A stretch of 64,000 bases of DNA from Mangrovimicrobium sp033283325 (GCA_033283325.1 JAWMQO010000001.1:930001-994000), one strand, 5' to 3'. Positions 25,262 to 34,777 are shown, counted from the first letter of the stretch. Notes: a model not told the origin generated them from the sequence alone. Numbers and translations: made by a program.

Positions 25262-26659
25262 GTGAAATACATCAGCACCCGCGGGCAGGCGCCCGCACTC
25301 AACTTCGAGGAAGTTCTCCTCACCGGCCTCGCCGCTGACGGCGGGCTCTACGTGCCGGAGACCCTGCCGACGTTCAGTGCGCAGGAAATCGAGGCCATGG
25401 CTGGCCTGAATTACCCCGACCTGGCAAAAAAGATTATTGCCCCCTTTGTCGATGACACCATCCCGGCAGCTGACCTCGCCGCGATCATCGACGAGACCTA
25501 CGCCGAATTCCGCCACGACGCGGTCGCGCCGCTGGTGCAACTGGAGCACAACCAGTGGGTGCTGGAACTCTTCCACGGCCCGACTCTGGCCTTCAAGGAT
25601 TTCGCCCTGCAATTGCTCGGCCGACTGCTCGACTACGTACTGGAGCGCCGCCAGGAAAAAGTGGTGATCATGGGCGCCACTTCCGGCGACACCGGTTCCG
25701 CCGCGATCGAGGGCTGCAAGCGCTGCAGCAATATCGATATATTTATCCTCCATCCGCACCAGCGGGTATCCGAGGTTCAGCGCCGGCAGATGACCACTGT
25801 GGTGGGCGACAACATCCACAACCTGGCGGTGGAAGGCAATTTCGACGATTGCCAGGCCATGGTGAAGGCGAGCTTCGCCAACCGCGGCTTCCTGCCCGAG
25901 GGCCGCGGCCTGGTGGCTGTGAACTCCATCAACTGGGCGCGCATCATGGCCCAGATCGTGTATTACTTTTATGCGGGTGTGGCCCTCGGTGCACCGGGCC
26001 GCAAAGTCGCATTTTCCGTGCCCACCGGTAACTTCGGCGATATCTTCGCCGGTTACCTGGCCCAGCGTATGGGCCTGCCGGTGGAACGCCTGGTGATCGC
26101 CACCAACCGCAACGACGTCCTGCACCGGGTGCTGACCACCAGCACCATGCGTCGCCAGTCCCTGCAGCACACGCTGTCGCCGAGCATGGACATCACTGTG
26201 TCGTCCAACTTCGAGCGCCTGCTCTTCGATCTCTACGAGCGCGATGGCGCGGCGATTACAGACCTTATGGCCCGTTTCGAACAGGGCGAAATCGCCTTTT
26301 CGGAAAGCGCCATGGAGAAGGCGAGGGAACTGTTTTCCAGCGCCTGTGTCGACGACGAGCAGACCTGTGCGCAGATCGCCGCGACATGGGAGAACTGCGA
26401 GTACCTCCTCGACCCCCATAGCGCCATCGGTGTACGCGCCGTGATGACTGCGGGTATCGACGCAGCCGTTCCGGTGGTCACCCTGGCGACCGCCCACCCG
26501 GCGAAGTTCCCCGATGCCATTCGCGGTGCGGGTTTGACCGAGGAAGCGGGCCTGCCGCTGCACCTGCGCGACCTCTTCGAGCGCCCCGAGCGCTGCGAGG
26601 TCCTGCCCAACGACCTCGCCGCAGTGCAGTCATTCATGGCGAACAATATCCGCGCCTGA
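25262..26659 (+). CDS. thrC: Threonine synthase
   Basis: ThrC converts O-phosphohomoserine to threonine using PLP. The 465-residue protein opens MKYISTRGQAPALNFEEVLL and has GLAADGGLYVPE, the PLP lysine in GPTLAFKDFALQLLG, and ATSGDTGSAAIEGC for phosphate binding. The later VPTGNFGDIFAGYLAQRMG block is typical of the long ThrC class. It starts at GTG 25262 with GGAAAAG upstream. It sits directly after hom and eight bases before recJ. Confidence 0.97.
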   Translation: MKYISTRGQAPALNFEEVLLTGLAADGGLYVPETLPTFSAQEIEAMAGLNYPDLAKKIIAPFVDDTIPAADLAAIIDETYAEFRHDAVAPLVQLEHNQWVLELFHGPTLAFKDFALQLLGRLLDYVLERRQEKVVIMGATSGDTGSAAIEGCKRCSNIDIFILHPHQRVSEVQRRQMTTVVGDNIHNLAVEGNFDDCQAMVKASFANRGFLPEGRGLVAVNSINWARIMAQIVYYFYAGVALGAPGRKVAFSVPTGNFGDIFAGYLAQRMGLPVERLVIATNRNDVLHRVLTTSTMRRQSLQHTLSPSMDITVSSNFERLLFDLYERDGAAITDLMARFEQGEIAFSESAMEKARELFSSACVDDEQTCAQIAATWENCEYLLDPHSAIGVRAVMTAGIDAAVPVVTLATAHPAKFPDAIRGAGLTEEAGLPLHLRDLFERPERCEVLPNDLAAVQSFMANNIRA

Positions 26660-26666
26660 GTCGCCG

Positions 26667-28427
26667 ATGCCACGCCAGATCCGCCGACGTGAAACCGGGG
26701 CGCCGGCGGCCCTGTTGCAGGCCGGATTGCCGGAGCTGCTCGCGCGGGTTTACGCCAGCCGCGGCATTACCGGGCCGGACGAACTCCAACTCGAGGTCAA
26801 GCGCCTGCTGCCGCCCGACGCGCTGCTTGGCGCGGCGCAGGGTGCGGGCCTCCTGGCGGACGCCATCACCGCCGGACAGCACATCCTGATTGTCGGTGAC
26901 TACGACGCCGATGGCGCCACCAGCACCGCGCTGGCGCTCACCGCGCTGCGCCAGTTCGGCGCGGCGCGGGTCAGCTATATTGTTCCCAATCGCTTCGAAT
27001 ACGGTTACGGCCTGACACCGGAGATCGTCGAACTGGCCCTGCGCGGCGAGCGCCCGGACCTGCTTGTGACCGTGGACAACGGCATTTCCAGCCTGGAGGG
27101 CGTGGCCGCGGCAAAGCGGGCGGGTATCGCCACCCTGATTACCGACCATCACCTCGCCGGGGCGGAGCTTCCCGACGCGGAGGTCATTATCAATCCCAAC
27201 CAGCCGGGCTGTGCTTTCCCCAGCAAGGCCCTCGCGGGCGTCGGCGTTGTGTTCTACCTGATGCTGGCACTGCGCGCCGAGTTGCGCGCGCGGGGTGCCT
27301 TCGCGGACCGGCCCGAGCCGCGGCTCGCTGAACTCACCGATCTCGTCGCCCTCGGTACCGTAGCCGATGTGGTGCCCCTGGACTACAACAACCGGATTCT
27401 TGTCGAGGCGGGTTTGCAGCGTATCCGGGCGGGGCGCGCGCGACCGGGTATCTCGGCCTTGCTGGAAGTCGCCGGGCGTAATTTCCAGCGCACTGTGGCC
27501 TCGGACCTGGGTTTTGCCGTGGGGCCGCGGGTCAACGCCGCGGGCAGACTGGAAGATATGTCCGTGGGCATCGAGTGCCTGCTCGCAGCGGACCCACGCG
27601 AGGCGCGCGAGCTGGCGGCGGAACTGCACCGCATCAACGGCGAGCGGCGCGATATCGAGCAGGACATGCAGGCCCAGGCCCTGGCCCTGCTGGAGGAACT
27701 CGCGCTGGATACCGAGCAGCCGCCGGTGGCGGTGACCCTCTACGAAGGCAGCTGGCACCAGGGGGTGATCGGCATTCTCGCCTCGCGAATCAAGGACCGG
27801 CTGCACCGGCCGACCATCGTGTTCGCCGACGGCGATCCGGGCAGTATCAAGGGTTCCGCGCGCTCGATACCGGGCATCCACATTCGCGACATCCTCGACG
27901 CTGTCGCCGCGCGTCACCCGGGCCTGATCCAGAAGTTCGGCGGCCACGCGATGGCAGCGGGGCTTTCCCTGGGCAAGGACGATTACGCCGATTTCCACGC
28001 GGCCTTTACCGCAGAAGTCGAGCGGCACGCCCGGGACGTGGAGCTGCAGGCGGTCATCGATTCAGATGGCGCGCTGCCGCCGCAGGCCCTGAACCTGGAG
28101 GCCGCCAGCCAGCTGCGCTACGCCGGCCCCTGGGGGCAGCACTTCCCCGAACCCCTGTTTGACGGCGTGTTCCAGGTCGTCAGCCAGCGCATTGTCGGCG
28201 GCAAGCACCTGAAGCTCGTACTTTCTCTGTCCGGTGACTCACAGGTCATCGACGCGATTGCGTTCAATGTCGATCTCGATATCTGGCCGGACGAGAGCAT
28301 TCGCGAGGTGGAGGCTGCCTACCGCCTCGACGTCAACGAGTACCGGGGCCGGCAGAGTGTTCAGCTGATGATCGAGGAGATCGTTCCTGCCCGGGGCGGG
28401 GCAGGTCGGTCAGAGGAAGGCGGCTAA
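26667..28427 (+). CDS. recJ: Single-stranded-DNA-specific exonuclease RecJ
   Basis: RecJ degrades single-stranded DNA 5' to 3' in recombination and mismatch repair. The 586-residue protein has the DHH phosphoesterase motifs GDYDADGATST (about 77-87), VTVDNGISS, TDHHLAGAELPDAEVIINPN and GTVADVVPL, then the DHHA1 domain with GSWHQGVIGILASRIKDR and a FGGHAMAAGLSL motif, followed by the OB domain. ATG 26667 is close to the thrC stop. Its 3' end overlaps the convergent SDR gene by 18 bases. Confidence 0.97.
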   Translation: MPRQIRRRETGAPAALLQAGLPELLARVYASRGITGPDELQLEVKRLLPPDALLGAAQGAGLLADAITAGQHILIVGDYDADGATSTALALTALRQFGAARVSYIVPNRFEYGYGLTPEIVELALRGERPDLLVTVDNGISSLEGVAAAKRAGIATLITDHHLAGAELPDAEVIINPNQPGCAFPSKALAGVGVVFYLMLALRAELRARGAFADRPEPRLAELTDLVALGTVADVVPLDYNNRILVEAGLQRIRAGRARPGISALLEVAGRNFQRTVASDLGFAVGPRVNAAGRLEDMSVGIECLLAADPREARELAAELHRINGERRDIEQDMQAQALALLEELALDTEQPPVAVTLYEGSWHQGVIGILASRIKDRLHRPTIVFADGDPGSIKGSARSIPGIHIRDILDAVAARHPGLIQKFGGHAMAAGLSLGKDDYADFHAAFTAEVERHARDVELQAVIDSDGALPPQALNLEAASQLRYAGPWGQHFPEPLFDGVFQVVSQRIVGGKHLKLVLSLSGDSQVIDAIAFNVDLDIWPDESIREVEAAYRLDVNEYRGRQSVQLMIEEIVPARGGAGRSEEGG

Positions 28428-29282
28428 GAGTTTCTCGCTCTCTTCCCACAGCCGGCTGGCTGCCTCAGGGTTCTCGGCGGCCTTGCTCGTCGGGATTCCC
28501 TCTCGCAGGTAAAAATACTCGCCGCTGCGCTTGCCCGGCTCTTCCGCCGAGGCCAGCCAGATCAGCGTATCCGCGGCGACCTCGGGGGTTTCCCCTTCGA
28601 GCGTCTGCATGTAGGCCTGCATATCCGGCTCGGCGTGGCTGGCGAAGTTGCTGTGTACCACGCCCGGATGCATGACCAGCGCCGCGATACCCTCGCTGCC
28701 GAAGCGCGCCGCCAGTTCCCGGGTGAACAGGATATTCGCCAGCTTCGCCCGGCAATAGGCTACGCCGGACACGAAATCCTCCATGGTTTGCAGGTCGTTC
28801 CAGTCGAGGCCCTCGGTGTGTTCGTGGCCGGTGGAGGAGACATTGATGATACGCGTGGTGCCCAGTGGCATTTCGGCGACGGAACGGCGCAGCAGGGGCA
28901 GGAGCTTCTGCGTCAGCAGGAAGTGGCCGAGGTGATTGCTGGCGAAGGTATTCTCGTTGCCTTCCGCGGTAATCTGCCTGTTGGCGCTCACGCCCCCGGC
29001 GTTGTTGAGCAGCACATCGACCCGCTGCGTCGCCGCGATGATCGTTTCGGCCGCGCCCGCGGTCTCCGCCATCGAGGCGAGGTTCGCGCAGAGCATGGTG
29101 ACGTCGTCGCTATCGGGCGCGCAGGTGGCAATTTCAGCCCCGGCCTGTGCGCTGCGTTCGGGGTTGCGGCCGATGCAGAAGACCCGCCAGCCCTGGCGGG
29201 CCAGGGCTTTGGCGGCTTCCTTGCCGATACCGGAACTGGCGCCGGTTACCACGGCGACGAGCTGTGGGGAATGCTGGCTCAT
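28410..29282 (-). CDS. SDR oxidoreductase, retinol-dehydrogenase-like
   Basis: With the start at ATG 29282 (GGGGAG upstream) this gives 290 residues, MSQHSPQLVAVVTGASSGIG. Classical SDR motifs are TGASSGIGKEAAKAL for NAD(P), LLNNAGGVSANRQ, NVSSTGHE and the catalytic YCRAK, followed by ILFTRELAARFGSEGIA. The long C-terminal part and the layout resemble RDH/WWOX-like SDRs that oxidise lipophilic alcohols. It lies 20 bases downstream of the P450 gene and is probably co-transcribed, so it may oxidise the P450 product. The frame is open further upstream but has no ribosome binding site there. Confidence 0.88.
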   Translation of the reverse strand: MSQHSPQLVAVVTGASSGIGKEAAKALARQGWRVFCIGRNPERSAQAGAEIATCAPDSDDVTMLCANLASMAETAGAAETIIAATQRVDVLLNNAGGVSANRQITAEGNENTFASNHLGHFLLTQKLLPLLRRSVAEMPLGTTRIINVSSTGHEHTEGLDWNDLQTMEDFVSGVAYCRAKLANILFTRELAARFGSEGIAALVMHPGVVHSNFASHAEPDMQAYMQTLEGETPEVAADTLIWLASAEEPGKRSGEYFYLREGIPTSKAAENPEAASRLWEESEKLLAAFL

Positions 29283-29302
29283 GGTGATTATCGCTCCCCG
29301 CT

Positions 29303-30562
29303 TCAGGATTTGACCGGCCACTGCAGTGGCACTTCTTCCGGGCCGATGACGCCCCCCGGGCGATACTCGATGCGGGAGCCGGGTTTGAGGCCGAATTCGG
29401 GAATGCGCCGCAGCCACTCCTGCAGGGCGACCTTCACCTCGAGTCTCGCGAGGTGGGCGCCCATGCAACTGTGGGGGCCGCCGGCGAAGGCCAGGATAGG
29501 TTTGCGGCGGCGCTTGAAATCCACCTCCTGAGGATTGGGGAACACTTCCGGGTCGTAGTTACAGGCGGGCAGTATCGAGGTCACACGATCGCCTTTTTTC
29601 ATCTTCACGCCGCGGAATTCGTAGTCCTGTGCCAGCATGCGGCCAGAGAAGGTCACCGACCAGACCCGCAGCAGTTCTTCCACCTGGGCGTCGATTTTAT
29701 CCGGGTTGGCGATCATTTCCTCGACGCGTTCAGGGTGCTCGGCCATCCACAGCCAGATCAGGTTGAGGGTGGCGAACACGGTGTCGAGACCTCCGATGAA
29801 CAGGAAAATCACGAAGCCGAAGATCTCCGGCGCTGTCATGGCGCGGCCCTCGACCTCGGCGTGGATGATCTGGCTGATCACCTTGCCGTCGGGATTTGCG
29901 GTTTTTTCCTCGATTTCCTGTTTCAGGTAGGTGGTGATGGAGTGCATGGCCCGGCCCATGATCTGTGGGTCGTTGGAATGCAGCAGGTCCATCGCCCACT
30001 CGACGAAGGTGTCTCGCTTCTCTTGCGGCAGGCCCATCAGGTCGAGGAACACTGACACCGGCAGGGGCCTGCCGAAGGCGGTGGTGTATTCACACTCTCC
30101 GTCCGCGATGAACTCATCGATCAGGTCATTGGCGAGGACACGGATTTTATCTTCCAGCGCCTTGACGCCCTTGGGAGAGAAGGTCGGGTCGAGAATCGCC
30201 CGGTACTTGCGGTGGTCCGGCGGATCGATCTCGATAGGGATGAAGTAGTAGTAATCCGCGGGATCGCGGGGGAAGGGCGTCGCGCCCTCATTGGAGAATA
30301 TCTCGTGGTGGCGGAGCATGAAGAAGGCGTCCTCGTGCCTTATCAGGTTCCACTGGTTGCCGTAATCACTGACAGCGTAGAAGATCGGCGGCATGCTCTG
30401 GTGCATGTTGGCCATGTAATCGTGCGGCCCCTGGAGGAAGGCCGGGGACCAGGGAATTCCTCCATCGCGGACCAGTTCGGGATCCACGTGATCGGGAACG
30501 TTGTCCTTGCCGGCGATGCGGGGATATTCACAGGGTGTCGGTCTGGTGGGGTCGATGGCCAT
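29303..30562 (-). CDS. Cytochrome P450
   Basis: This 419-residue soluble bacterial P450 has an I-helix with FLFIGGLDTVFATL (Asp260-Thr261), the ExxR motif EELLR (296-299), and the heme loop FAGGPHSCMGAHLARLE with Cys366 as the iron ligand. It needs ferredoxin and ferredoxin reductase partners; the only ferredoxin in the window sits next to the other P450 at 60600. It probably hydroxylates a hydrophobic substrate. The SDR gene follows immediately. The AraC-type gene upstream on the same strand could regulate it. No CYP family assigned. Confidence 0.93.
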   Translation of the reverse strand: MAIDPTRPTPCEYPRIAGKDNVPDHVDPELVRDGGIPWSPAFLQGPHDYMANMHQSMPPIFYAVSDYGNQWNLIRHEDAFFMLRHHEIFSNEGATPFPRDPADYYYFIPIEIDPPDHRKYRAILDPTFSPKGVKALEDKIRVLANDLIDEFIADGECEYTTAFGRPLPVSVFLDLMGLPQEKRDTFVEWAMDLLHSNDPQIMGRAMHSITTYLKQEIEEKTANPDGKVISQIIHAEVEGRAMTAPEIFGFVIFLFIGGLDTVFATLNLIWLWMAEHPERVEEMIANPDKIDAQVEELLRVWSVTFSGRMLAQDYEFRGVKMKKGDRVTSILPACNYDPEVFPNPQEVDFKRRRKPILAFAGGPHSCMGAHLARLEVKVALQEWLRRIPEFGLKPGSRIEYRPGGVIGPEEVPLQWPVKS

Positions 30563-30611
30563 TGTCTGGTCTCTCGTAGTTATCGCTTAATGCAGAGCGG
30601 GGCAGAACATC

Positions 30612-31736
30612 CTAGTTCGCCGGGGACGCCTTTTCCAGCTTTGCCCCCTGCCTGATCTGTGTCGGGGAGGCCTTGAACCACAGCCTGCACTTACGCGTGA
30701 GTACCGCCTGCTCGTAAAAGCCGAGTTGCTCCGAGATCTCGGAAAATTTCAGCTCTGTCTGCTGCAGGCAGTAGAGCAACATGTCGCGGCGGACCTCGTC
30801 TTTTACCCGCTGGAAGCTCGTTCCCTCCGCCGTGAGGCGGCGGTGCAGGGTACGCAGGTTGAGCTGCAGATCGCTGGCGACACGCTGGTTATCGCACAGG
30901 CCGGTACCCAGCAGGCGCAGGATCGCGCCGCGTACTTCCGCGTGTGTCGGGGGCCGGCGACGGGTGAAGCGCTGTTCGATACGCCTGATCATCGCCTCGT
31001 GGGCCCTGCGGTCGGGGTGGGTGATCGCATGGGTCAGATCACTGCGGTGAAACAGGAGGCCTTCGGCATTCTGGCCGAAACGCGGCTCAACGCCGAAATA
31101 GCGGACATAGCAGCGCAGTTCGGAAACCGGCTGGTGCCGGAAGTAGACCTGCCTTGCCCGCACCCGTCCGCTGGTCAACTCGACTGCCCCGAGGTGGCCG
31201 AGCAGGAGCATCTGCTCTACCGCCTGCATGCGCTGGCCAATGCCGTCGATCAGGATATCGTGTCCGACGAAGACGAAATCCTGGTCAACCGGGTGTTGCC
31301 AGATTCTGGCTGCAAGGCTGTGGGCGTAGTTGTGGGTGGTGACGAATTGCAGGGCATCGCCGTAGGTCGCCGCGGTCCGCATGATCTTGCCGATCGGGCT
31401 GCGCTGTTTTTCCCCCGCCTGCAAGCGCGCCAGGCGCATGCCGAAATCGAGGCAGTCCAGTTCCCGGGAGGCGATTTCCAGCAGGTTCACCAACTGGCGG
31501 TAGGTGGGTTCGACCCGGGCCATGCTCACGTCCAGGCCTGCGAGCCCGGCCGTTGCGAGCAGTTTTCCGGGATCGCCGCCCAGCTCTTCGACCAACTGGG
31601 GGAAATTCTGTAACAGGCTGGTGTGAATGACGTCGTAGCTCTCTCCAGCTACGCCGGGCGGTGGTGGCCTGTTACTGTTATCGGGATTCCTGACCATGGT
31701 GGAACGAAAACACCGCTGTCCGAAATAGTCAAGCAT
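30612..31736 (-). CDS. AraC-family transcriptional regulator with Arabinose_bd-type N-terminal domain
   Basis: This 374-residue protein has an N-terminal OruR/ArgR-type ligand-sensing domain (about 35-230) and a C-terminal AraC DNA-binding domain: first HTH near DNQRVASDLQLNLRTLHRRL, second HTH near FSEISEQLGFYEQAVLTRKC. ATG 31736 has an AAGGAG ribosome binding site seven bases upstream. It lies upstream of the P450-SDR pair on the same strand and is divergent from the tandem SDR genes, so it is a good candidate to control both sides through the 106-base gap. Confidence 0.9.
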   Translation of the reverse strand: MLDYFGQRCFRSTMVRNPDNSNRPPPPGVAGESYDVIHTSLLQNFPQLVEELGGDPGKLLATAGLAGLDVSMARVEPTYRQLVNLLEIASRELDCLDFGMRLARLQAGEKQRSPIGKIMRTAATYGDALQFVTTHNYAHSLAARIWQHPVDQDFVFVGHDILIDGIGQRMQAVEQMLLLGHLGAVELTSGRVRARQVYFRHQPVSELRCYVRYFGVEPRFGQNAEGLLFHRSDLTHAITHPDRRAHEAMIRRIEQRFTRRRPPTHAEVRGAILRLLGTGLCDNQRVASDLQLNLRTLHRRLTAEGTSFQRVKDEVRRDMLLYCLQQTELKFSEISEQLGFYEQAVLTRKCRLWFKASPTQIRQGAKLEKASPAN

Positions 31737-31771
31737 GCTCTCCTTCCCGGGGGTAGGCTTTCGGGATCAGC

Positions 31772-31790
31772 AGCCGCCGAAAGGGCGGCT
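31772..31790. promoter_or_regulatory. Inverted repeat in the AraC/SDR divergent promoter region
   Basis: AGCCGCC (31772-31778) and GGCGGCT (31784-31790) flank GAAAG, a perfect 7-bp inverted repeat in the gap between the divergent regulator and SDR genes. TACACT directly overlaps its right end as a possible -10 for the plus strand. Candidate operator only. Confidence 0.35.
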
Positions 31791-31842
31791 ACACTGTGCT
31801 CAGTCACCTGCAACAATAAGCAGTTAATCGGGAGGTCACTGG

Positions 31843-32724
31843 ATGAGCGAACTCGAGGGCAAGGTTGCCCTGGTCACCGGCGCCAGCCGCGGTATCGGCA
31901 AGGGTATTGCCCTGGCCCTCGCGGCGCAGGGTGCCACGGTCTATGTCACCGGCAGGACCGTGGACCCGGATACCCTCGATCTCCCGGGCACGGTAGGGGA
32001 GACTGCCGCGCAGTGTACGCAACGCGGCGGGCGCGGCGTAGCCGTCGCGGTGGATCACGCCGACGACGCCCAGGTCGCCGCCCTGTTTGAACAGCTTCGT
32101 GGTGACGAAGGTCGCCTGGACATTCTCGTCAATAATGCCTTCGCACTTCCCGAGGACCTTACCGACCCCGGCGGTTTCTGGGAAAAACCACTGTCCAACC
32201 TGCAGATGTTCCAAGTCGGCGTGCGCTCCAACTACGTGGCAGCCTGGCACGCGGCGCAGATCATGGTACCCCGCGGAAGCGGGCTGATCGTGGCCATCTC
32301 CGGGTATACCGGTGTCAGCTATACCTATGGCACGGTGTTCGGTACCTGCAAGTCCGCGGTCGACCGGATGTCCCGGGACATGGCGGTGGAGCTCGAACCC
32401 TACAATATCTGTTCAGTCTCCCTCTGGCAGGGTCTCACCCTGACCGAACGCGCGGAACGCAATCTCGCCAGTATTCCGGGCCTCAAGGGCCGCGCGGCGA
32501 CGCGGCCCGAAGACGCCTGCAGTCCCGAACATCCGGGCAGGGTAATTGCCGCCATGGCGGCCGACCCGGAAGTGATGCGCCACACCGGTGGTACATTCAT
32601 CACCGCCGAGATGGCAGGCATCTATGGCGTCACCGATATCGACGGCAGGGTGATTCCCTCCCTGAGGAACAGCCGTGGCGCACCCATCTGGCAGCCAATC
32701 AGGGAGGCCCGCGATGGCAGCTGA
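31843..32724 (+). CDS. DHRS1-like SDR with Phe in place of the catalytic Tyr (copy 1)
   Basis: This 293-residue SDR has TGASRGIGKGIALAL, the R-T cofactor strand TVYVTGRT, ILVNNAFALPEDL and the SLWQG strand typical of DHRS1-like SDRs. The catalytic set is Ser153 and Lys170, but the Tyr position (four residues before Lys, 13 after Ser) is Phe166 in TVFGTCK. GGGAGG supports ATG 31843. It is closely related to the next gene, which has the same substitution. Either the reaction does not need Tyr, another Tyr in the GYTGVSYTYG stretch substitutes, or the proteins have a non-dehydrogenase role. Confidence 0.85.
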   Translation: MSELEGKVALVTGASRGIGKGIALALAAQGATVYVTGRTVDPDTLDLPGTVGETAAQCTQRGGRGVAVAVDHADDAQVAALFEQLRGDEGRLDILVNNAFALPEDLTDPGGFWEKPLSNLQMFQVGVRSNYVAAWHAAQIMVPRGSGLIVAISGYTGVSYTYGTVFGTCKSAVDRMSRDMAVELEPYNICSVSLWQGLTLTERAERNLASIPGLKGRAATRPEDACSPEHPGRVIAAMAADPEVMRHTGGTFITAEMAGIYGVTDIDGRVIPSLRNSRGAPIWQPIREARDGS

Positions 32725-32780
32725 CCCGCTCGAAAACCTGCGCAACAAGTGCATTCCGTGAGTTACTGGAGCCAGCTGCA

Positions 32781-33635
32781 ATGAGAGCACTCGAGGGCAA
32801 GGTCGCGGTGGTCACCGGCGCCAGCCGTGGTATCGGCAAGGGAGTCGCCCTCGCGCTGGGTGAGCAGGGGGCGACCGTGTATATCACTGCGCGTACCGCT
32901 AGCCCGGGAGCGCAAGGCCTGCCCGGCTCACTGGAGGAGACGCGCGCAGAGATCGAGGAGCGCGGCGGCAGGGCGGTTCCCGTCGCGCTCGATCTCAGGT
33001 CGGACGAGCAACTGGCTGGCCTGTTCGAGCGAGTCGCGCACGAACAGGGCCGGGTGGACATCCTGGTCAACAATGCCATGGCGATTCCGCAGGAAATGAC
33101 CGAGCGCAAGGGCTTCTGGCAGAAGTCGCTGGCGAACTGGGAGATATTCGATACCGGCGTACGCGCCGCCTTCGTCGCTGCACACCACGCGGCGAAGCTC
33201 ATGGTCGCGCAAGGCAGTGGCCTGATTGTCGCGCTATCGGGGTATGTCGGCGTGACCTACACCTACGATGTCATCTTCGGCACTACGAAGACCGCCACCG
33301 ATCGCATGGCGCGTGACATGGCCATCGAACTCAAATCCCACGGCGTGGCTTCCCTGTCCCTTTGGCAGGGTTTTACCTATACCGAGCGGGCGAAGAAAAA
33401 TCTCGAGGAAGTGCCCGGGATGGCTGCCCAACTCAACAGCGCCGCGGGAAGTTCGCCGGAATTTCCGGGCAGGATTATCGCCGCCCTGGCCGCGGACGAA
33501 GCCATCATGGAAAAAACCGGCGGTACCTTTATCAACGCCGAACTCGCGCGTGACTACGGCATTACCGACGTGGACGGGCGGGAGATCCTTTCCCTGCGCG
33601 AGGAACGTGGCGCCCCGGTCTGGAGTGCGGTCTAG
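32781..33635 (+). CDS. DHRS1-like SDR with Phe in place of the catalytic Tyr (copy 2)
   Basis: This 284-residue paralogue of the preceding gene has the same layout (TGASRGIGKGVALALGEQG, ILVNNAMAIPQEM, SLWQGFTYTERAKKN). Ser153 and Lys170 are present, and the Tyr position is again Phe166 (VIFGTTK). The two proteins align along their whole length, pointing to a tandem duplication kept long enough to diverge. It lies 56 bases after copy 1 and 71 bases before the APH-like gene, so it probably belongs to the operon running to the acyl-CoA synthetase. Confidence 0.85.
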   Translation: MRALEGKVAVVTGASRGIGKGVALALGEQGATVYITARTASPGAQGLPGSLEETRAEIEERGGRAVPVALDLRSDEQLAGLFERVAHEQGRVDILVNNAMAIPQEMTERKGFWQKSLANWEIFDTGVRAAFVAAHHAAKLMVAQGSGLIVALSGYVGVTYTYDVIFGTTKTATDRMARDMAIELKSHGVASLSLWQGFTYTERAKKNLEEVPGMAAQLNSAAGSSPEFPGRIIAALAADEAIMEKTGGTFINAELARDYGITDVDGREILSLREERGAPVWSAV

Positions 33636-33706
33636 AGCGCGCGACAGCCCCGGGCGAATGCCAGGGCAAGGCCGAAATAACGATAAGCATTGAAGGCAAG
33701 CTAACG

Positions 33707-34777
33707 ATGGGACTCAAGCACAATCTCGACGAACTCATTGATATCCCCCGGCTGAGTAGCTGGCTGGACGATAACCTGCCCCTGCTCGGTAGCGAACCAC
33801 TGCGGGCGGAACTCATCCACGGCGGCTTCTCCAATGTCGTCATCAGCCTCGACCGCGGGGGCGAGAGTATGGTGATGCGCCGCCCCCCCAGGGTGCCGCC
33901 GCCGGGCAGCGAGCGTAGCGTCCTGCGCGAGGCGCGGGTTCTCACGGCTCTCAACGGCACCGATGTACCGCATCCGCACTGCTATGTGGCCTGCGAGGAT
34001 GACAGCGTGGTTGGCGCACCGTTTTATGTCATGGAGCGGGTGGAAGGCTGGTCAGGGCAGGTGATCGACCAGAAGGTGGTTCACCCGGCGCCCTTCGACA
34101 GGATGCCCTACGAATACCGCATACCCTATGCCGTGGTGGACGCGCTGACCGCCCTGGCCAATGTCGACTACAAGGCGGTGGGCCTGGAGGGCTTCGGCAA
34201 ACCCGACAACTATCTCGAGCGCCAGGTGGATCGCTGGTCCGGCCAGCTCGCCTCCTACAAGGAGAAATACGATTACGCGGGACGTGAGCTGCCCGGCTAC
34301 GCCCTGGTGGAACAGTGGTTGCGCGACAACATCCCGCCGGCACAAAAACCCGGCATTATCCACAGCGATCTCGGCACGCCCAACATGCTGTTCGCCCATG
34401 CCCCACCTGCGAGGCTCAAGGCCCTGATCGACTGGGAACTCTCGACTATCGGCGACCCGATGGTGGATATCGGCGGTTTTTTCAGTGGCCTGCGCGATGA
34501 ACGCCTCCAGGACGTGGCTCCGACCTCACTGCACGACACCAGTCACTGGCCGACGCGGCAGGAACTCGCGCGCTACTACGCGGCCGGTACCGGCCGGGAT
34601 GTCAGCAATCTCGATTACTACCTGGTGCTGGCGCGCTTCAAGGCCGGCTGCATCATGGAATACAAGGTGGCGCAGGCGGCGATCGGCAAGATCGACAGGC
34701 AGGTCGGCGACTGGTTCGCGGACATCGTCAGCGAGTGTTTCGCATCGGCGGCCGAGCACATCCGCAGGTGCTGCTGA
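33707..34777 (+). CDS. APH-type phosphotransferase family protein (ACAD10/11 kinase-domain-like)
   Basis: This 356-residue protein has the aminoglycoside-phosphotransferase/choline-kinase fold: ELIHGGFSNVVISL glycine loop, Brenner motif IIHSDLGTPNMLF (His219, Asp221, Asn226; HSD instead of the common HGD) and LIDWELSTIGDP with the metal Asp242. Family members next to acyl-CoA dehydrogenases resemble the kinase domain of ACAD10/11, which phosphorylates 4-hydroxyacyl-CoAs. Directly downstream is an acyl-CoA dehydrogenase, so the pair looks like a split ACAD10/11-type system. Antibiotic resistance is unlikely. Confidence 0.88.
   Translation: MGLKHNLDELIDIPRLSSWLDDNLPLLGSEPLRAELIHGGFSNVVISLDRGGESMVMRRPPRVPPPGSERSVLREARVLTALNGTDVPHPHCYVACEDDSVVGAPFYVMERVEGWSGQVIDQKVVHPAPFDRMPYEYRIPYAVVDALTALANVDYKAVGLEGFGKPDNYLERQVDRWSGQLASYKEKYDYAGRELPGYALVEQWLRDNIPPAQKPGIIHSDLGTPNMLFAHAPPARLKALIDWELSTIGDPMVDIGGFFSGLRDERLQDVAPTSLHDTSHWPTRQELARYYAAGTGRDVSNLDYYLVLARFKAGCIMEYKVAQAAIGKIDRQVGDWFADIVSECFASAAEHIRRCC

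Noticed and set aside
25172..26563. 463-codon open frame antisense to thrC
   Set aside because: thrC on the other strand has all family motifs; the antisense frame has none.
26634..28028. 464-codon open frame on the minus strand
   Set aside because: It is antisense to recJ, which is unambiguous from its DHH motifs.
33707..34777. Aminoglycoside resistance gene
   Set aside because: The APH fold is present but the context with an acyl-CoA dehydrogenase and the sequence type point to the ACAD10/11-like branch.
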